Source: Cyanobacteriota bacterium (GTDB lineage Bacteria > Cyanobacteriota > Cyanobacteriia > CACIAM-69d). From it: a stretch of DNA of 64,000 bases. Numbering within the stretch: the stretch's first letter is position 1; every line of letters starts with the position of its first letter. This document shows positions 37,181-46,152 of this stretch, piece by piece. The notes under the pieces were generated by a model that had not been told where the DNA came from, made no database searches, and saw only the letters and a list, made by a program, of their open reading frames with translations. A program made the position numbers and the translations under genes. The DNA lies in the NCBI GenBank assembly GCA_022402445.1, contig JAKRSF010000013.1, forward strand, positions 186,001 through 250,000, read 5' to 3'.

Positions 37181-37309
37181 GGCGAAGGGACGGCGCGATT
37201 CAGTTGCCACAATCAGGCCCATAGCAGGACCGCCCCCCAACCCAAACCAGGTCAAGGAGCGGTCCACCCTACGCAGTAGCCCAATCAACGGACGTGATGC
37301 GGACCCTAC

Positions 37310-37735
37310 CTAGTCCTTACCGATCACCTGATCCTTGAGGACATTGAACCGCTCGGACAATTCCTCACGGCTCGATACCCGCAGTAGATAGCGATAGACA
37401 AACCAACCGGAATAGAGCAGACCGATCAACTCAAACGTCGGCGCAAGCAAGGGGATCTCGTTGATCGCCCCCAACAGGGCCAGCACCAGCTTCACTGAAA
37501 TCAACGCGGCAACGATCAAGCCGACCGTCACGACGGGCTGGCGGTATTCGCTGTAGAACTTGCCGATGAACTCGGGCAGCCCGGACAGGATCGAGTACGC
37601 CTGCTCTAGAATTTGCTGCCATTCTGCATTGTCCCCTTCGGTCGAGGCCGAGGCGAGGGAACCGGCTTGCTCCGCACTCACGGCGGGTTTATCCGCCGCG
37701 TCGGCAAAATCAGACTTTTGGAGTTCGGGTTCCAT
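37310..37735 (-). CDS. CAAD-domain thylakoid protein (CURT1-like)
   Basis: CAAD/CURT1 proteins curve thylakoid membranes and influence grana or thylakoid margins. The protein has an acidic N terminus (about 1-60), then two hydrophobic helices ('VVTVGLIVAALISVKLVLAL' and 'PTFELIGLLYSGWFVYRYLL') and a charged amphipathic tail. The stretch EYRQPVVTVG and the GWFVYRYLL end are diagnostic. At 141 residues it is in the normal range. It is divergent from the thiE gene. Confidence 0.88.
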   Translation of the reverse strand: MEPELQKSDFADAADKPAVSAEQAGSLASASTEGDNAEWQQILEQAYSILSGLPEFIGKFYSEYRQPVVTVGLIVAALISVKLVLALLGAINEIPLLAPTFELIGLLYSGWFVYRYLLRVSSREELSERFNVLKDQVIGKD

Positions 37736-38105
37736 GCTTAAAAAAACCGCTGTCAGTTAACAAATGTCGAAGCTTTGCAGCCGCTATTTCGTTCTGTTTA
37801 GCTAGGAAAATACCCTAGTCTTCCCAGAACTGCAATCCCGAGGGGTGCGGCGGCGATCGCGGGGGACTTCAATAATAAAGGCCCCAACGGGTCGCTTGGA
37901 CGGGGGTGGGTGCGGTGGGCGATCGCTCGGGCGTTGCGTTTCTGTACTAGACCATTCTTTACAAATTGGCAATGTTAATCATCCCCCTCAGGCCGCTGGC
38001 GGGTGGGGCGCGATCGCGCGATCGGTACATCCCTCAGCGCATCCCTCGGTGCCCGTCCGGCGAGACTGGTACGATAAATGGGTCTTTTGAGGGGGGCAGG
38101 CACCC
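37736..38105. other. Divergent promoter region of CAAD gene and thiE
   Basis: AT-rich sequence next to the CAAD start (37736-37830) is likely its promoter. On the thiE side, TACGAT (38070-38075) is a possible -10, 31 bases before the ATG. No TPP riboswitch pattern was seen. The middle part is GC-rich with HIP1 sites. Confidence 0.4.
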
Positions 38106-39203
38106 ATGGGCGATCTCGCACAGGCCGACGGCGGGCGGGGCAGCGATCTCAACCGGGCGGCGGTTTTCAGAATCCTTGACGCCAATCTCGATCGCGCCCG
38201 TGAGGGGATCCGCATTGTCGAAGAATGGTGTCGATTCGGGCTCAATAGCGCGGATCTGACGGCGGAATGCAAAGCCCTGCGCCAGGAATTGGCCACCTGG
38301 CATCGGCCCGAAATCCGCGCGGCCCGCAACACGCCCGAAGATCCCGGCACGGGGATCACCCATCCCCAGGAGCAGCAGCGGGCGGATGTGCTGGAGGTGT
38401 TGCAGGCGAACCTGTGCCGCGTCCAGGAGGCCCTGCGAGTGCTTGAAGAGTACGGCAAGGTCTACAGCGCGGAAATGGGGGAGGCATGTAAGCAAATGCG
38501 CTACCGCATCTATACCCTCGAAAGCTGTCTCCAGGCGGAACAGCGGCGGCAGGTGCTGCGGCGATCACCCCTGTATTTGGTGACGATGCCGAGCGATCGC
38601 CTGTTCGAGGTGGTGGAGGCGGCGCTGCGGGGGGGGCTGCGGCTGGTGCAGTACCGGGAAAAGGATGCGGAGGATGGGGTGCGTTTCGCGATCGCGCGGC
38701 GGATGCGGGAACTGTGCCACCAATACGGGGCGCTTTTCCTGGTGAACGATCGCGTGGATCTGGCCCTGGCGGTGGGGGCCGATGGGGTCCACCTGGGCCA
38801 GCAGGATATGCCCCTAGAGGTGGCGCGCCAGTTGCTTGGCCCCGCGAAAATTATTGGCTGCTCCACCACCAACCCTGACGAGATGCAGCGGGCGATCGAC
38901 GGCGGCGCGGACTACATCGGCGTGGGGCCGGTCTATGAAACGCCGACGAAACCGGGCAAGGCGGCGGCGGGCTGGGACTATGTGCGCTACGCGGCGGAGC
39001 GATCGCCCGTGCCCTGGTACGCGATCGGCGGGATCGATCATCAAAACCTCGGGACAGCTCTCCAGGCGGGGGCGCGGCGGGTGGCGGTGGTGCGGGCGCT
39101 GATGGCGGCGGACAATCCGACCCTGGTGACCCAATACATGCTGGGGCAGCTCTTCCAGGCGTCGGCGACCTTCCCCGCGATCGCGCCGTCCGTCACCCCC
39201 TAA
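38106..39203 (+). CDS. thiE: Thiamine phosphate synthase (with N-terminal extension)
   Basis: ThiE joins HMP-pyrophosphate and the thiazole phosphate to form thiamine phosphate. The C-terminal TIM barrel (about 150-350) has the family motifs 'LYLVT', 'GGLRLVQYREKD', 'LFLVNDRVDLAL', 'ADGVHLGQQDMP' and 'YIGVGPVYETPTKPG'. The N-terminal ~140 residues (ANLDRAREGIRIVEE, ANLCRVQEALRVLEEYGK) are the helical extension typical of cyanobacterial ThiE. At 365 residues it is the cyanobacterial form. It is followed by the J-protein gene at 27 bases. Confidence 0.95.
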   Translation: MGDLAQADGGRGSDLNRAAVFRILDANLDRAREGIRIVEEWCRFGLNSADLTAECKALRQELATWHRPEIRAARNTPEDPGTGITHPQEQQRADVLEVLQANLCRVQEALRVLEEYGKVYSAEMGEACKQMRYRIYTLESCLQAEQRRQVLRRSPLYLVTMPSDRLFEVVEAALRGGLRLVQYREKDAEDGVRFAIARRMRELCHQYGALFLVNDRVDLALAVGADGVHLGQQDMPLEVARQLLGPAKIIGCSTTNPDEMQRAIDGGADYIGVGPVYETPTKPGKAAAGWDYVRYAAERSPVPWYAIGGIDHQNLGTALQAGARRVAVVRALMAADNPTLVTQYMLGQLFQASATFPAIAPSVTP

Positions 39204-39230
39204 TCCCTTCCATCCCCCGCGTGCTGAGCC

Positions 39231-39689
39231 GTGACCGCCCCGCGTCCCACACCGCCCCCGTCCCCCAACCCCTACGCCCTGTTGGGGGTGAAGCGCACGG
39301 CGTCCGCCGCCGACATCCGCCGCCGCTACCGGGATCTCAGTAAGCGCTATCACCCGGACACCACGGCCCTGCCCCCCGCGATCGCCACGGCCAAATTCCG
39401 GGAACTGAACGAAGCCTACGCGATTCTGAGCAACCCAGAGCGGCGACGCCAGTGCGATCTGGCCCTGGATCCCCCCATCATCGAAATCAAGCTGGACCGG
39501 CCCCCCGCGATCGCCCCGCCCCCACCCCCGCGCGACTCCGCCTACCTAGATCCCACCGATCGCCCCCTGTCTGGCGGTGAACTCTTTGCCCTCTTTTCCC
39601 TGGGCCTGAGCTTGGTGGGCTGTGTGGGGCTGGTGCTGCTGGTGGCGTGGCTGCGCGGTGACCCCCTCGCCTTGCCCCCCATTCCCTAG
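39231..39689 (+). CDS. Membrane-anchored J-domain (DnaJ-like) protein
   Basis: The N-terminal J domain (about residues 12-75) carries the HPD triad at 41-43 needed to stimulate Hsp70 ATPase. A Pro-rich linker follows and a single helix near the C terminus ('FALFSLGLSLVGCVGLVLLVAW', about 124-145; a hydrophobic run) probably anchors it in a membrane. It lacks zinc-finger and substrate domains. The start is GTG 39231; a DUF3143 gene follows, a pairing seen in cyanobacteria, as I recall. Confidence 0.88.
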   Translation: MTAPRPTPPPSPNPYALLGVKRTASAADIRRRYRDLSKRYHPDTTALPPAIATAKFRELNEAYAILSNPERRRQCDLALDPPIIEIKLDRPPAIAPPPPPRDSAYLDPTDRPLSGGELFALFSLGLSLVGCVGLVLLVAWLRGDPLALPPIP

Positions 39690-39777
39690 GGCCATGGCCC
39701 TGGCCTTGGCCGCTTGATCCCGAACCCTCAATCCCTAGTTTTCAATCTTTAGTTCTTAGTTCTCAATCCTCAAACCC

Positions 39778-40068
39778 ATGCCATTCACCGGTTCCAAACC
39801 CCTACCTGCCCCCGAAACGCCCCTGTATAACCATCCGCTGCCCCTGATCGAAGACTGGCTGATGGGCTGGGGCTGTCTCCAGGACGGGGACGAGCTCAAC
39901 CACTGGACCATCGAGCGGCCTGACTGGCAGGCGGATCTGACCCTTGAGGAGGATCGCATCATCGTGCGCTATGTCAGTACCACGGGCGATCGCGCGGAGG
40001 TGAAACGCACCTTTAAATATTCCCTGAGCCGCCAGGATCTCGACGACGCCATTTTTTCTGGCCCCTAG
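39778..40068 (+). CDS. DUF3143 protein
   Basis: The 96-residue protein contains 'LIEDWLMGWGCLQDGDELNHW' in part, then 'WQADLTLEEDRIIVRY', a compact beta/alpha pattern that I recognise as DUF3143, limited to cyanobacteria and plastids. The C terminus ends DLDDAIFSGP. It follows the J-protein gene after 88 bases of pyrimidine-rich spacer. Function unknown. Confidence 0.82.
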   Translation: MPFTGSKPLPAPETPLYNHPLPLIEDWLMGWGCLQDGDELNHWTIERPDWQADLTLEEDRIIVRYVSTTGDRAEVKRTFKYSLSRQDLDDAIFSGP

Positions 40069-40079
40069 GGGGAACTGGA

Positions 40080-40868
40080 TTAGGGGGAGCCGGAGGGGGC
40101 GGCGGGGGTGGGCGGGGCGCTGATTTTGCCGTAGCGGCGATCGCGCTGTTGATAGGCCAGCAGCGCCCGGTGGAACTCCTCGCGGTTGAAATCCGGCCAG
40201 AAGGTTTCCGTCACATAGAGTTCCGCATAGGCCATTTGCCACAGCAGAAAATTACTCACCCGCATTTCGCCACTGGTGCGGATCAGCAGGTCCGGATCCA
40301 CGCGATCGCAGGTATACAAATGCTGCTGAAACACCCCCTCATCCACCTGATCGGGCCGCAACTCCCCCCGCTGCACCCGCTCCGCGATCGCGCGGCAGGC
40401 ATGGACAATCTCCTGACGGCCCCCATAGTTCGTTGCGATCGCGAAATCCACCGCCCCATTGTGGCTCGTGCGCTCCATCGCCCTGGCCGCCTCATCCTGC
40501 AACGACTGGGGCAGGCCCGACAAATCCCCCACAAACCGAATGCGGATCTGCTCCGCCATCATTTCATCGAGTTCCCGGCGCAGCACCCGCTCGATGAGGG
40601 CCATCAAAAAATTGACCTCCATCATGGGCCGCTTCCAGTTCTCCGTCGAAAAGGCATAGGCCGTCACCGCCCCCACCCCCCAGTCCCGGCAGCAGTAGAC
40701 CAAATCCTTCAGCACATCCACCCCGCGCCGGTGGCCCATCACCCTGGGCAGGCCGCGCTTCTGTGCCCAGCGGCCATTGCCATCCATAATCACCGCTACA
40801 TGTTGGGGCAGGCGATCGCGCTCTAGATCAGTCGGTAGCTCCCGCGAGACGGTCAAACGTGCAGCCAT
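40080..40868 (-). CDS. uppS: Isoprenyl (undecaprenyl) diphosphate synthase
   Basis: This cis-prenyltransferase adds isopentenyl units to make the long-chain lipid carrier for peptidoglycan and glycan synthesis. Signatures are '[19 protein letters not shown]' near residue 25, '[12 protein letters not shown]', and the C-terminal [19 protein letters not shown] and 'WPDFNREEF'. At 262 residues it is full length. It ends the lysA-cdaA-uppS minus-strand run, with the cdaA stop 102 bases upstream. Confidence 0.95.
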   Translation of the reverse strand: MAARLTVSRELPTDLERDRLPQHVAVIMDGNGRWAQKRGLPRVMGHRRGVDVLKDLVYCCRDWGVGAVTAYAFSTENWKRPMMEVNFLMALIERVLRRELDEMMAEQIRIRFVGDLSGLPQSLQDEAARAMERTSHNGAVDFAIATNYGGRQEIVHACRAIAERVQRGELRPDQVDEGVFQQHLYTCDRVDPDLLIRTSGEMRVSNFLLWQMAYAELYVTETFWPDFNREEFHRALLAYQQRDRRYGKISAPPTPAAPSGSP

Positions 40869-40970
40869 TTCAAGCCTTGGGCAGGTGCCCCGATATTAAC
40901 AGACCCATAAAACTATACCTACGCCGGGATAGGCCGACCCGCCCCCGCCCCCGCTGAACCCCCATTCCCC

Positions 40971-42032
40971 CTAGCGATCGCCGCGCCCCTCGCCGCGCCC
41001 GTCGCTCGAACCGGACTCCTGGGCACCCCCGAGCGATCGCCGCAGGGCCAGCCCCCCCCGCCGCACCAACTCCCCCAGGCCCAGGCCCAGATTGCGCCCA
41101 AACGCCTTCAGGTCACGGGCCACCGTCTCCCGCTCCATGGTGGGGGCCAGCTTCGCCTCCAGCAAATCCCGGAGTTTGCTGCTGGTGAGGGGCCGGTTTA
41201 ACTTACCCCGTTCCGCCAGGGAAATGGACCCGGTTTCCTCCGACACCACAATGCACAGGCAATGCTCGACCCGCTCGGTGATGCCCATGGCCGCCCGGTG
41301 GCGCGTGCCCAACTGCCGCGAAGCCTGCCGCTCGGAAATGGGCAAAATCGCCCCCGCCGCCGTAATCCGCGACGACTGGATCAGCACGGCCCCGTCGTGG
41401 AGCAGGGTGGAGGTCTGGAAAATCGTTTGCAGCAGTTCCTTAGAAATTTCGGCGTTCAGCCGCACCCCCGGTACGGAAAAATCGCGATCGTCCAGGGGGC
41501 CGTTGGTTTCCACCACGATCAGGGCACCGGTGCGGTTTTGCGACAGTTCCTTGATGGCATCCACGATTTCGTCAATGGTGGAGTCGGCCTTGGGCACCGG
41601 CAGGACCGACGGGCGAAACAGTTCAAACAGGTCGCCGCGTCCGATGGTTTCCAGCAGCCGCCGAAATTCTGACTGCAAAATCACGGCCATGGCCACCGCC
41701 GCGCCGATGGTCAGGTGGTGCAAAAAAAAGCTCAGCAAGGCCAGGTTAAGCTGGCGGCTCGCGGCGGTGACGAGCATGAGCACCACGAAGCCGCGCACCA
41801 TCCACAGGGTGCGACGCTCGCCGATGAGGGCCAAGACGGCATAGGTCAGGGCCAAAACGAGGCTGATATCGAGCAGGTGTTGCCCTAGCAAAAATGGAAT
41901 CCAATGTGCGTCGGTCGAGCGGGGCTTGCGGGGGTGGCGGCGGCGCGATCGCGGGGGGAAGTTAGCCCATGGACGTGGACAATCGCCCCAGGATTGGCTG
42001 TGGTCCCCAGGACTACGGAAGTCCAAAGGCAA
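40971..42032 (-). CDS. cdaA: Diadenylate cyclase CdaA (cyclic di-AMP synthase)
   Basis: CdaA makes c-di-AMP from two ATP at the membrane and regulates osmotic balance. Three N-terminal transmembrane helices (about residues 50-125) precede the DAC domain with DGA (LHDGAVLI) and RHR (GTRHRAAMG) motifs. The last ~35 residues are charged and Gly/Arg-rich. The start is uncertain: the frame runs to a TTG at 42032 with 45 low-complexity residues, while homologous sequence begins near 41890 at a TTG. No upstream ATG exists in frame. It lies between lysA and uppS. Confidence 0.93.
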   Translation of the reverse strand: MPLDFRSPGDHSQSWGDCPRPWANFPPRSRRRHPRKPRSTDAHWIPFLLGQHLLDISLVLALTYAVLALIGERRTLWMVRGFVVLMLVTAASRQLNLALLSFFLHHLTIGAAVAMAVILQSEFRRLLETIGRGDLFELFRPSVLPVPKADSTIDEIVDAIKELSQNRTGALIVVETNGPLDDRDFSVPGVRLNAEISKELLQTIFQTSTLLHDGAVLIQSSRITAAGAILPISERQASRQLGTRHRAAMGITERVEHCLCIVVSEETGSISLAERGKLNRPLTSSKLRDLLEAKLAPTMERETVARDLKAFGRNLGLGLGELVRRGGLALRRSLGGAQESGSSDGRGEGRGDR

Positions 42033-42180
42033 GCCCGTTGGGGGTTAGGGCAAGTATAGCCCGCAGGGTTGGGCGGGGGCGGCGCGATCGCGGGGGCCGA
42101 GGGTTGGTCCTCGGATCCCCCCCAAAAAACCTCGCCGCCCCTGATCTGACGGGAATCTAGGCCGTTTTGGCGATGTTTCC

Positions 42181-43572
42181 CTAACCCTTGAGGCGATCGG
42201 GCAGGCAGTCGAACCGCAGCAGATCGCTGTAGGTTTCCCGCCGCTGGATCAGGTTCGCCTCGCCGTCGCTGACTAGGACCGCCGCCGGTCGGGGCACTCG
42301 GTTATAGTTCGAGGCCATGCTGGCGTTGTAGGCTCCGGTGGCGGGGACGGCCAGGATGTCGCCGGTGCTCAGCTCGGGCAGTTGGGCGTCTTTGATCAGC
42401 ACATCGCCGGATTCGCAGTGCTTCCCGGCGACGGTGACGGTGCGATCGCACGGGGCGCTCATGCGGTTGGCGGTGACGACCCGATAGAGGGACTGGTAGG
42501 TGATGGGGCGGGGATTGTCGGACATGCCGCCGTCCACGGCCAGGTAGGTGCGGATGTCGGGGACGGTTTTGGTGCTGCCGACCCGATAGGCGGTGATCGT
42601 CGTGGGGCCAATGAGCGATCGCCCCGGTTCGCACAGGAGTTTTGGCAGGGGAATCACCCCCTGGGCGGCGCAGGCGGCGGTGATGGCATCGGCGATCGTT
42701 TTCGCCCATTCGCGGATCGTCGGCGGATCATCGGACTCGGTGTAGCGAATCCCCAGGCCGCCGCCCACGTTCAGTTCATCCACCGGCAGACCGGCAGATC
42801 GGGCCTTCACGAGCCACTGCACCAGCACCCCCGGCAGGTCCCCATGGGGCTGCAATTCAAAAATCTGGGAGCCGATGTGGGCGTGCAGGCCGGTGCAGGT
42901 GAGGCGATCGCGGTGCTGGGCCAGGAAGGCAAACACGGCATCCACCTCATTGGGATCAAAGCCAAACTTGCTATCGAGGTGTCCCGTTTGGATGTACTCG
43001 TGGGTGTGGCATTCAATCCCCGGCGTCAGGCGCACCATCACGCGGGTGGGCGAGTCCGCCGCGATCGCCACCAACGTTTCCAGATCCAGCCAGTTATCCA
43101 CCACCACCGTCAGGCCGTGGGTCACCGCCAGCTCTAGCTCCTGCCGGGATTTATTGTTGCCATGGAAATAGATCTTGCTCGGGCACACCCCCGCCTGGAG
43201 CGCCGTATGGATTTCGCCCCCGGAGACTACATCAATCCCCAGCCCTTCCCCATGGGCGATCGCGCAAATCGCCAAATTACTCCACGCCTTCGACGCATAG
43301 AGCACCTGGGACTCGCCGCCATAGAACTCGCGGAACGCATCGCGATATTGGCGGCAACCGGCCCGCAATGTGGCCTCATCCACGATGTAGAGCGGTGAAT
43401 CAAATTTTTCGAGCAACTCCACCACATCACAGCCCCCCACCTCCAGGTGATCGCGATCGTTCACCCGCGCCGTCAGGGGCATCAGGGACTGGTTCGGGGA
43501 GCCTGCGGCCCCATCGGGCGGCAGGTACTGAAAAGCCGTATTTTGGCTAGAAATGGGCGGTGTGGCAATCAT
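42181..43572 (-). CDS. lysA: Diaminopimelate decarboxylase
   Basis: LysA is the PLP enzyme that converts meso-diaminopimelate to lysine. Fold-type III marks are visible: Schiff-base Lys in VLYASKAWSN, 'HIGSQI', 'NVGGGLGIRYT', 'CEPGRSLIG' and the C-terminal 'PATGAYNASMASNYNR' including the conserved Tyr. The start is ATG 43572 (MIATPPISSQ); the frame continues to 43791 without similarity. At 463 residues it matches cyanobacterial LysA. It opens a run with cdaA and uppS. Confidence 0.96.
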   Translation of the reverse strand: MIATPPISSQNTAFQYLPPDGAAGSPNQSLMPLTARVNDRDHLEVGGCDVVELLEKFDSPLYIVDEATLRAGCRQYRDAFREFYGGESQVLYASKAWSNLAICAIAHGEGLGIDVVSGGEIHTALQAGVCPSKIYFHGNNKSRQELELAVTHGLTVVVDNWLDLETLVAIAADSPTRVMVRLTPGIECHTHEYIQTGHLDSKFGFDPNEVDAVFAFLAQHRDRLTCTGLHAHIGSQIFELQPHGDLPGVLVQWLVKARSAGLPVDELNVGGGLGIRYTESDDPPTIREWAKTIADAITAACAAQGVIPLPKLLCEPGRSLIGPTTITAYRVGSTKTVPDIRTYLAVDGGMSDNPRPITYQSLYRVVTANRMSAPCDRTVTVAGKHCESGDVLIKDAQLPELSTGDILAVPATGAYNASMASNYNRVPRPAAVLVSDGEANLIQRRETYSDLLRFDCLPDRLKG

Positions 43573-43859
43573 GGGAGGGAACTGAACAAACGGGATAGGG
43601 TGGGCAGAACTTCCCCTGGCGCACCTGGAATGGGGCGGCATCAGAGTTTCACCAGTGTACAAAACGGGTCGAACTTGCTGGGGGACTTGGGGGTGGAAAT
43701 CCTGAAATTTTTGGGCACCGGCCTGGGGGGCAAGGCTGGCCCCCGGCGGCAATTGTTGACGTGGGATAACCCCATTGCAGACCCATTCCAAGCAATCCAG
43801 TATCCTAGGGGATAGAAAAACGACTGTTGCTGGCTGCTGTTGATCGGAAACCCTTCCCT

Positions 43860-43979
43860 ATGATCACCTTTGAGACCTATCCCGGCATTTTCATTTTCCA
43901 GTTGGTCTTCACCCTGGCGTTCACGGGGGTGATTGTTTGGCAGACGATCGAGTCGCTCAAGACGATCGAACGGAAATAG
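43860..43979 (+). CDS. 39-residue single-span membrane protein (unidentified)
   Basis: The ORF begins MITFETYPGIFIFQLVF and ends IESLKTIERK before TAG at 43977-43979. One hydrophobic helix (about residues 8-27, IFIFQLVFTLAFTGVIVW) is followed by a charged tail. The architecture is that of the small subunits of photosynthetic or NDH-1 complexes, but it does not match the PsbM, PsbX, PetG, PetN, PsaM or PsaJ sequences I know. An AT-rich patch with TATCCT (43801) could be its promoter. A palindromic repeat follows 14 bases after the stop. Confidence 0.55.
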   Translation: MITFETYPGIFIFQLVFTLAFTGVIVWQTIESLKTIERK

Positions 43980-43993
43980 GCCCAGTTTGTCCT

Positions 43994-44025
43994 GGGGGCT
44001 GGGCGGGGAAACCCCGCCCCTACGG
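43994..44025. repeat. Palindromic repeat, copy C
   Basis: The perfect 8-bp stem GGGCGGGG/CCCCGCCC (44001-44008, 44012-44019) has loop AAA and is followed by CTACGG. It lies between the plus-strand small gene and the minus-strand tRNA-Pro, again a convergent junction. Confidence 0.85.
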
Positions 44026-44142
44026 ATACTCGACTGAAATGATGGGGATATAAGGGTTTCAGGCCGTTGATATTGGGTGGGTCGGGGGCCGCGATCGCGG
44101 TGACCCACCGCCCATTGGTCCCATGACCATCAAGTTCAAAAA

Positions 44143-44216
44143 TCGGGATGACAGGATTTGAACCTGCGACATCCTGCTCCCAAAGCAGGCGCGCTACCAA
44201 GCTGCGCTACATCCCG
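44143..44216 (-). tRNA. tRNA-Pro (anticodon UGG)
   Basis: The 74-base cloverleaf folds on the minus strand: acceptor CGGGATG/CATCCCG with discriminator A, D arm with GCGCAGCTTGG, anticodon loop CTTTGGGAG and T arm GGTTCAAATCC. CCA is not encoded. Confidence 0.96.
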
Positions 44217-44284
44217 GCGGTCGGTGCGGTGCGCTGCGGGGGCGCGATCACGACGACGTTTTTCAGTATATAGGGAATCGTCCC

Positions 44285-44809
44285 TCAATCGGGATACCAG
44301 AACATTCCCTTAATGCCCTCCGGATCCGGCATAAAGCCCAGACGGCGGTAAAAATCCACCACATGGGGATCCGCAAACAGGGTGATATTGCTGATATCTT
44401 CCCGCCGCAGACATTCGATGGTCTGCTTCATCAGCGCCTTGCCCAGGCCGCAGTTTTGATAGTCCGGATGCACCACCACATCCCACACGGTGGCATTAAA
44501 CGCATGGTCCGACGTGGCCCGCGCAAAGCCGATCAGCCGCCGCTTCGCCCCCCGCTGCTCCCACATCGACAGCACCAAAAAGCTGTGCTGGATCGCCTTG
44601 CGGACCTTCCGCAGGGGACGGCGCGCCCAGCCAACCGCGTCGCACAGTTCTTCGAGATCGTAGAGATCAATCTCGCGATCGGTGCTGAAAAAGACTTGGG
44701 CGTCCTCCGGTTGACCATCCCGCATCGGGACCGGCATCGCCACGGCGGGCATGGGACGGGATCCCGATGCCGGGGGGGATGCATTAAATAAACCTTTCCA
44801 GAAACCCAT
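44285..44809 (-). CDS. GNAT N-acetyltransferase, chloroplast NSI/GNAT2-like
   Basis: The 174-residue protein holds a GNAT fold with acetyl-CoA loop '[17 protein letters not shown]' and, before it, '[20 protein letters not shown]'. The phrases [14 protein letters not shown] and [16 protein letters not shown] match plant NSI/GNAT2, needed for state transitions, and its cyanobacterial relatives. The N-terminal extension [11 protein letters not shown]... includes a short linker. Start is ATG 44809. It is downstream of the tRNA on the same strand, with 68 bases between. Confidence 0.88.
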   Translation of the reverse strand: MGFWKGLFNASPPASGSRPMPAVAMPVPMRDGQPEDAQVFFSTDREIDLYDLEELCDAVGWARRPLRKVRKAIQHSFLVLSMWEQRGAKRRLIGFARATSDHAFNATVWDVVVHPDYQNCGLGKALMKQTIECLRREDISNITLFADPHVVDFYRRLGFMPDPEGIKGMFWYPD

Positions 44810-45414
44810 CCGTGCCCAATCTAGAGTGAGGGAACTGTGGCCGCACGGGCCGTGGCATTGTCGGCGCAATCCGAATGCGCGATCGGTAACGAACGATCTG
44901 AATGCACGCTACCGGTGATGGTACACGCGATCGCCCCGGCGGTGGATGGGGCGAGGAACAAAATCGCCGAGAACCCGCCCGCCGCCGTCAAAATGCCCCC
45001 TTATTATATGGCGAGCGGGAAAACCCGGCCCCCCTGCGGCGGGGAGGATGGCAATCTGTCATGCTTGGGGCAGTGCCCGCTTTGCCCCTAGGGCCAGTTC
45101 TGGGGCTGAAGCGGTGCGCTGAAAGACCTTCGGCGTATGATGGACCTAACCCGTGGACCGCCTGAGAATCTACGGAGATTCCCTGGCAATGGCGCGGGGT
45201 CATCCCCCTGATTTCGTGCCCGATTGTCCCCCTTGGCCGCGATCGCGTCCCGAGCATTCCCCCACCCGTCCGTATCCTGTTTTCAACCCCCCTTATCCCC
45301 CTCCGTTGCCGTTGACTGGCCCCCCTGGAGCCTAGTGGCAATCCCCCGTGCCCCCTGCGAGGCGCGATCGTCACCCCCCATCGCTCCGTCCGCCGCCGTT
45401 GCGATTACCCCCCT
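44810..45414. other. Gene-free stretch between divergent genes
   Basis: No convincing ORF is visible. TATGAT at 45136-45141 (followed by GGAC) resembles other -10 elements in the window. A degenerate copy of the palindromic repeat may lie at about 45012-45041 (GCGGGAAAACCCGG then CCCTGCGG). The stretch is Pro/Arg-coding shadow in all frames. Confidence 0.4.
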
Positions 45415-46134
45415 ATGACCACGGGCCTCAAGTCGTCAACCCTCCAGCTCCTCAAACGCTTCAACCGGGCGTTTCCCCAGTTCTACGAGCAATTTGTCAG
45501 CAGCGAAATTCAGCTCCAAAATCTGCGCCTCGCCTACCAACTCTACAAAACCCGGCAGGCGGTGATTGAGATGCGTCCCGAGGGCACCAAAAGCGCCCTG
45601 CATTTTGCCTATCGCAACCAATCCTTCCTGCTGAGCGACATTTTTGGCGTCCTGGCGGCCTATGGCCTGACGATCCATAGCCTGAGTCTGTATGGGCAAA
45701 TCCACCCGCCCATGCTGGTGTTTATAAAACTGGTGGTGTCCAGGGGCAGCAAGGCCCTGACGGAAAAAACCTCCGACAATGTGTGCCGCGCCATCCGCGA
45801 AGCCCTGGCGGGCCACTTCGAGGTGGAGGAAATGCTGGCGGTGGAGTTCAATCTCGATGCGGGCCTAGAGCAGGTGGAGACGGAATTTTATGTGGATCCG
45901 GTGTTTCACCTGCCGGCCCTGCTGATCGAGGCGGATAACCAACCGGGGCTGTTCTATAAGGTGATGTATGCCATTTGGCAGGAGGATCTGCTGGTGGTGA
46001 ATGCGAATTTGCTGGTGTGGCGGGGGCGGACGCGGTTGATTTTGTATCTGCTGGGGCCGAATGAGAGTTTGATTCCGGAGTACTTGGGCCAGCGCATTGC
46101 GGAGGGGGTACGGCTGCGGCTGATGGGCTGCTAG
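45415..46134 (+). CDS. ACT-domain protein (GlnD-like ACT pair)
   Basis: The 239-residue protein has a helical N terminus (1-60) and two ACT-like regions: 'SFLLSDIFGVLAAYGLTIHS' near residue 64 and 'LLIEADNQPGLFYKVMYAIW' near 175. The pattern resembles the C-terminal ACT domains of uridylyltransferase GlnD, with no nucleotidyltransferase part. It may sense an amino acid; a cyanobacterial role is unknown. It is followed after 18 bases by an alpha/beta hydrolase on the same strand. Confidence 0.8.
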   Translation: MTTGLKSSTLQLLKRFNRAFPQFYEQFVSSEIQLQNLRLAYQLYKTRQAVIEMRPEGTKSALHFAYRNQSFLLSDIFGVLAAYGLTIHSLSLYGQIHPPMLVFIKLVVSRGSKALTEKTSDNVCRAIREALAGHFEVEEMLAVEFNLDAGLEQVETEFYVDPVFHLPALLIEADNQPGLFYKVMYAIWQEDLLVVNANLLVWRGRTRLILYLLGPNESLIPEYLGQRIAEGVRLRLMGC

Positions 46135-46152
46135 CGTGGAAAGGGGGGACCA

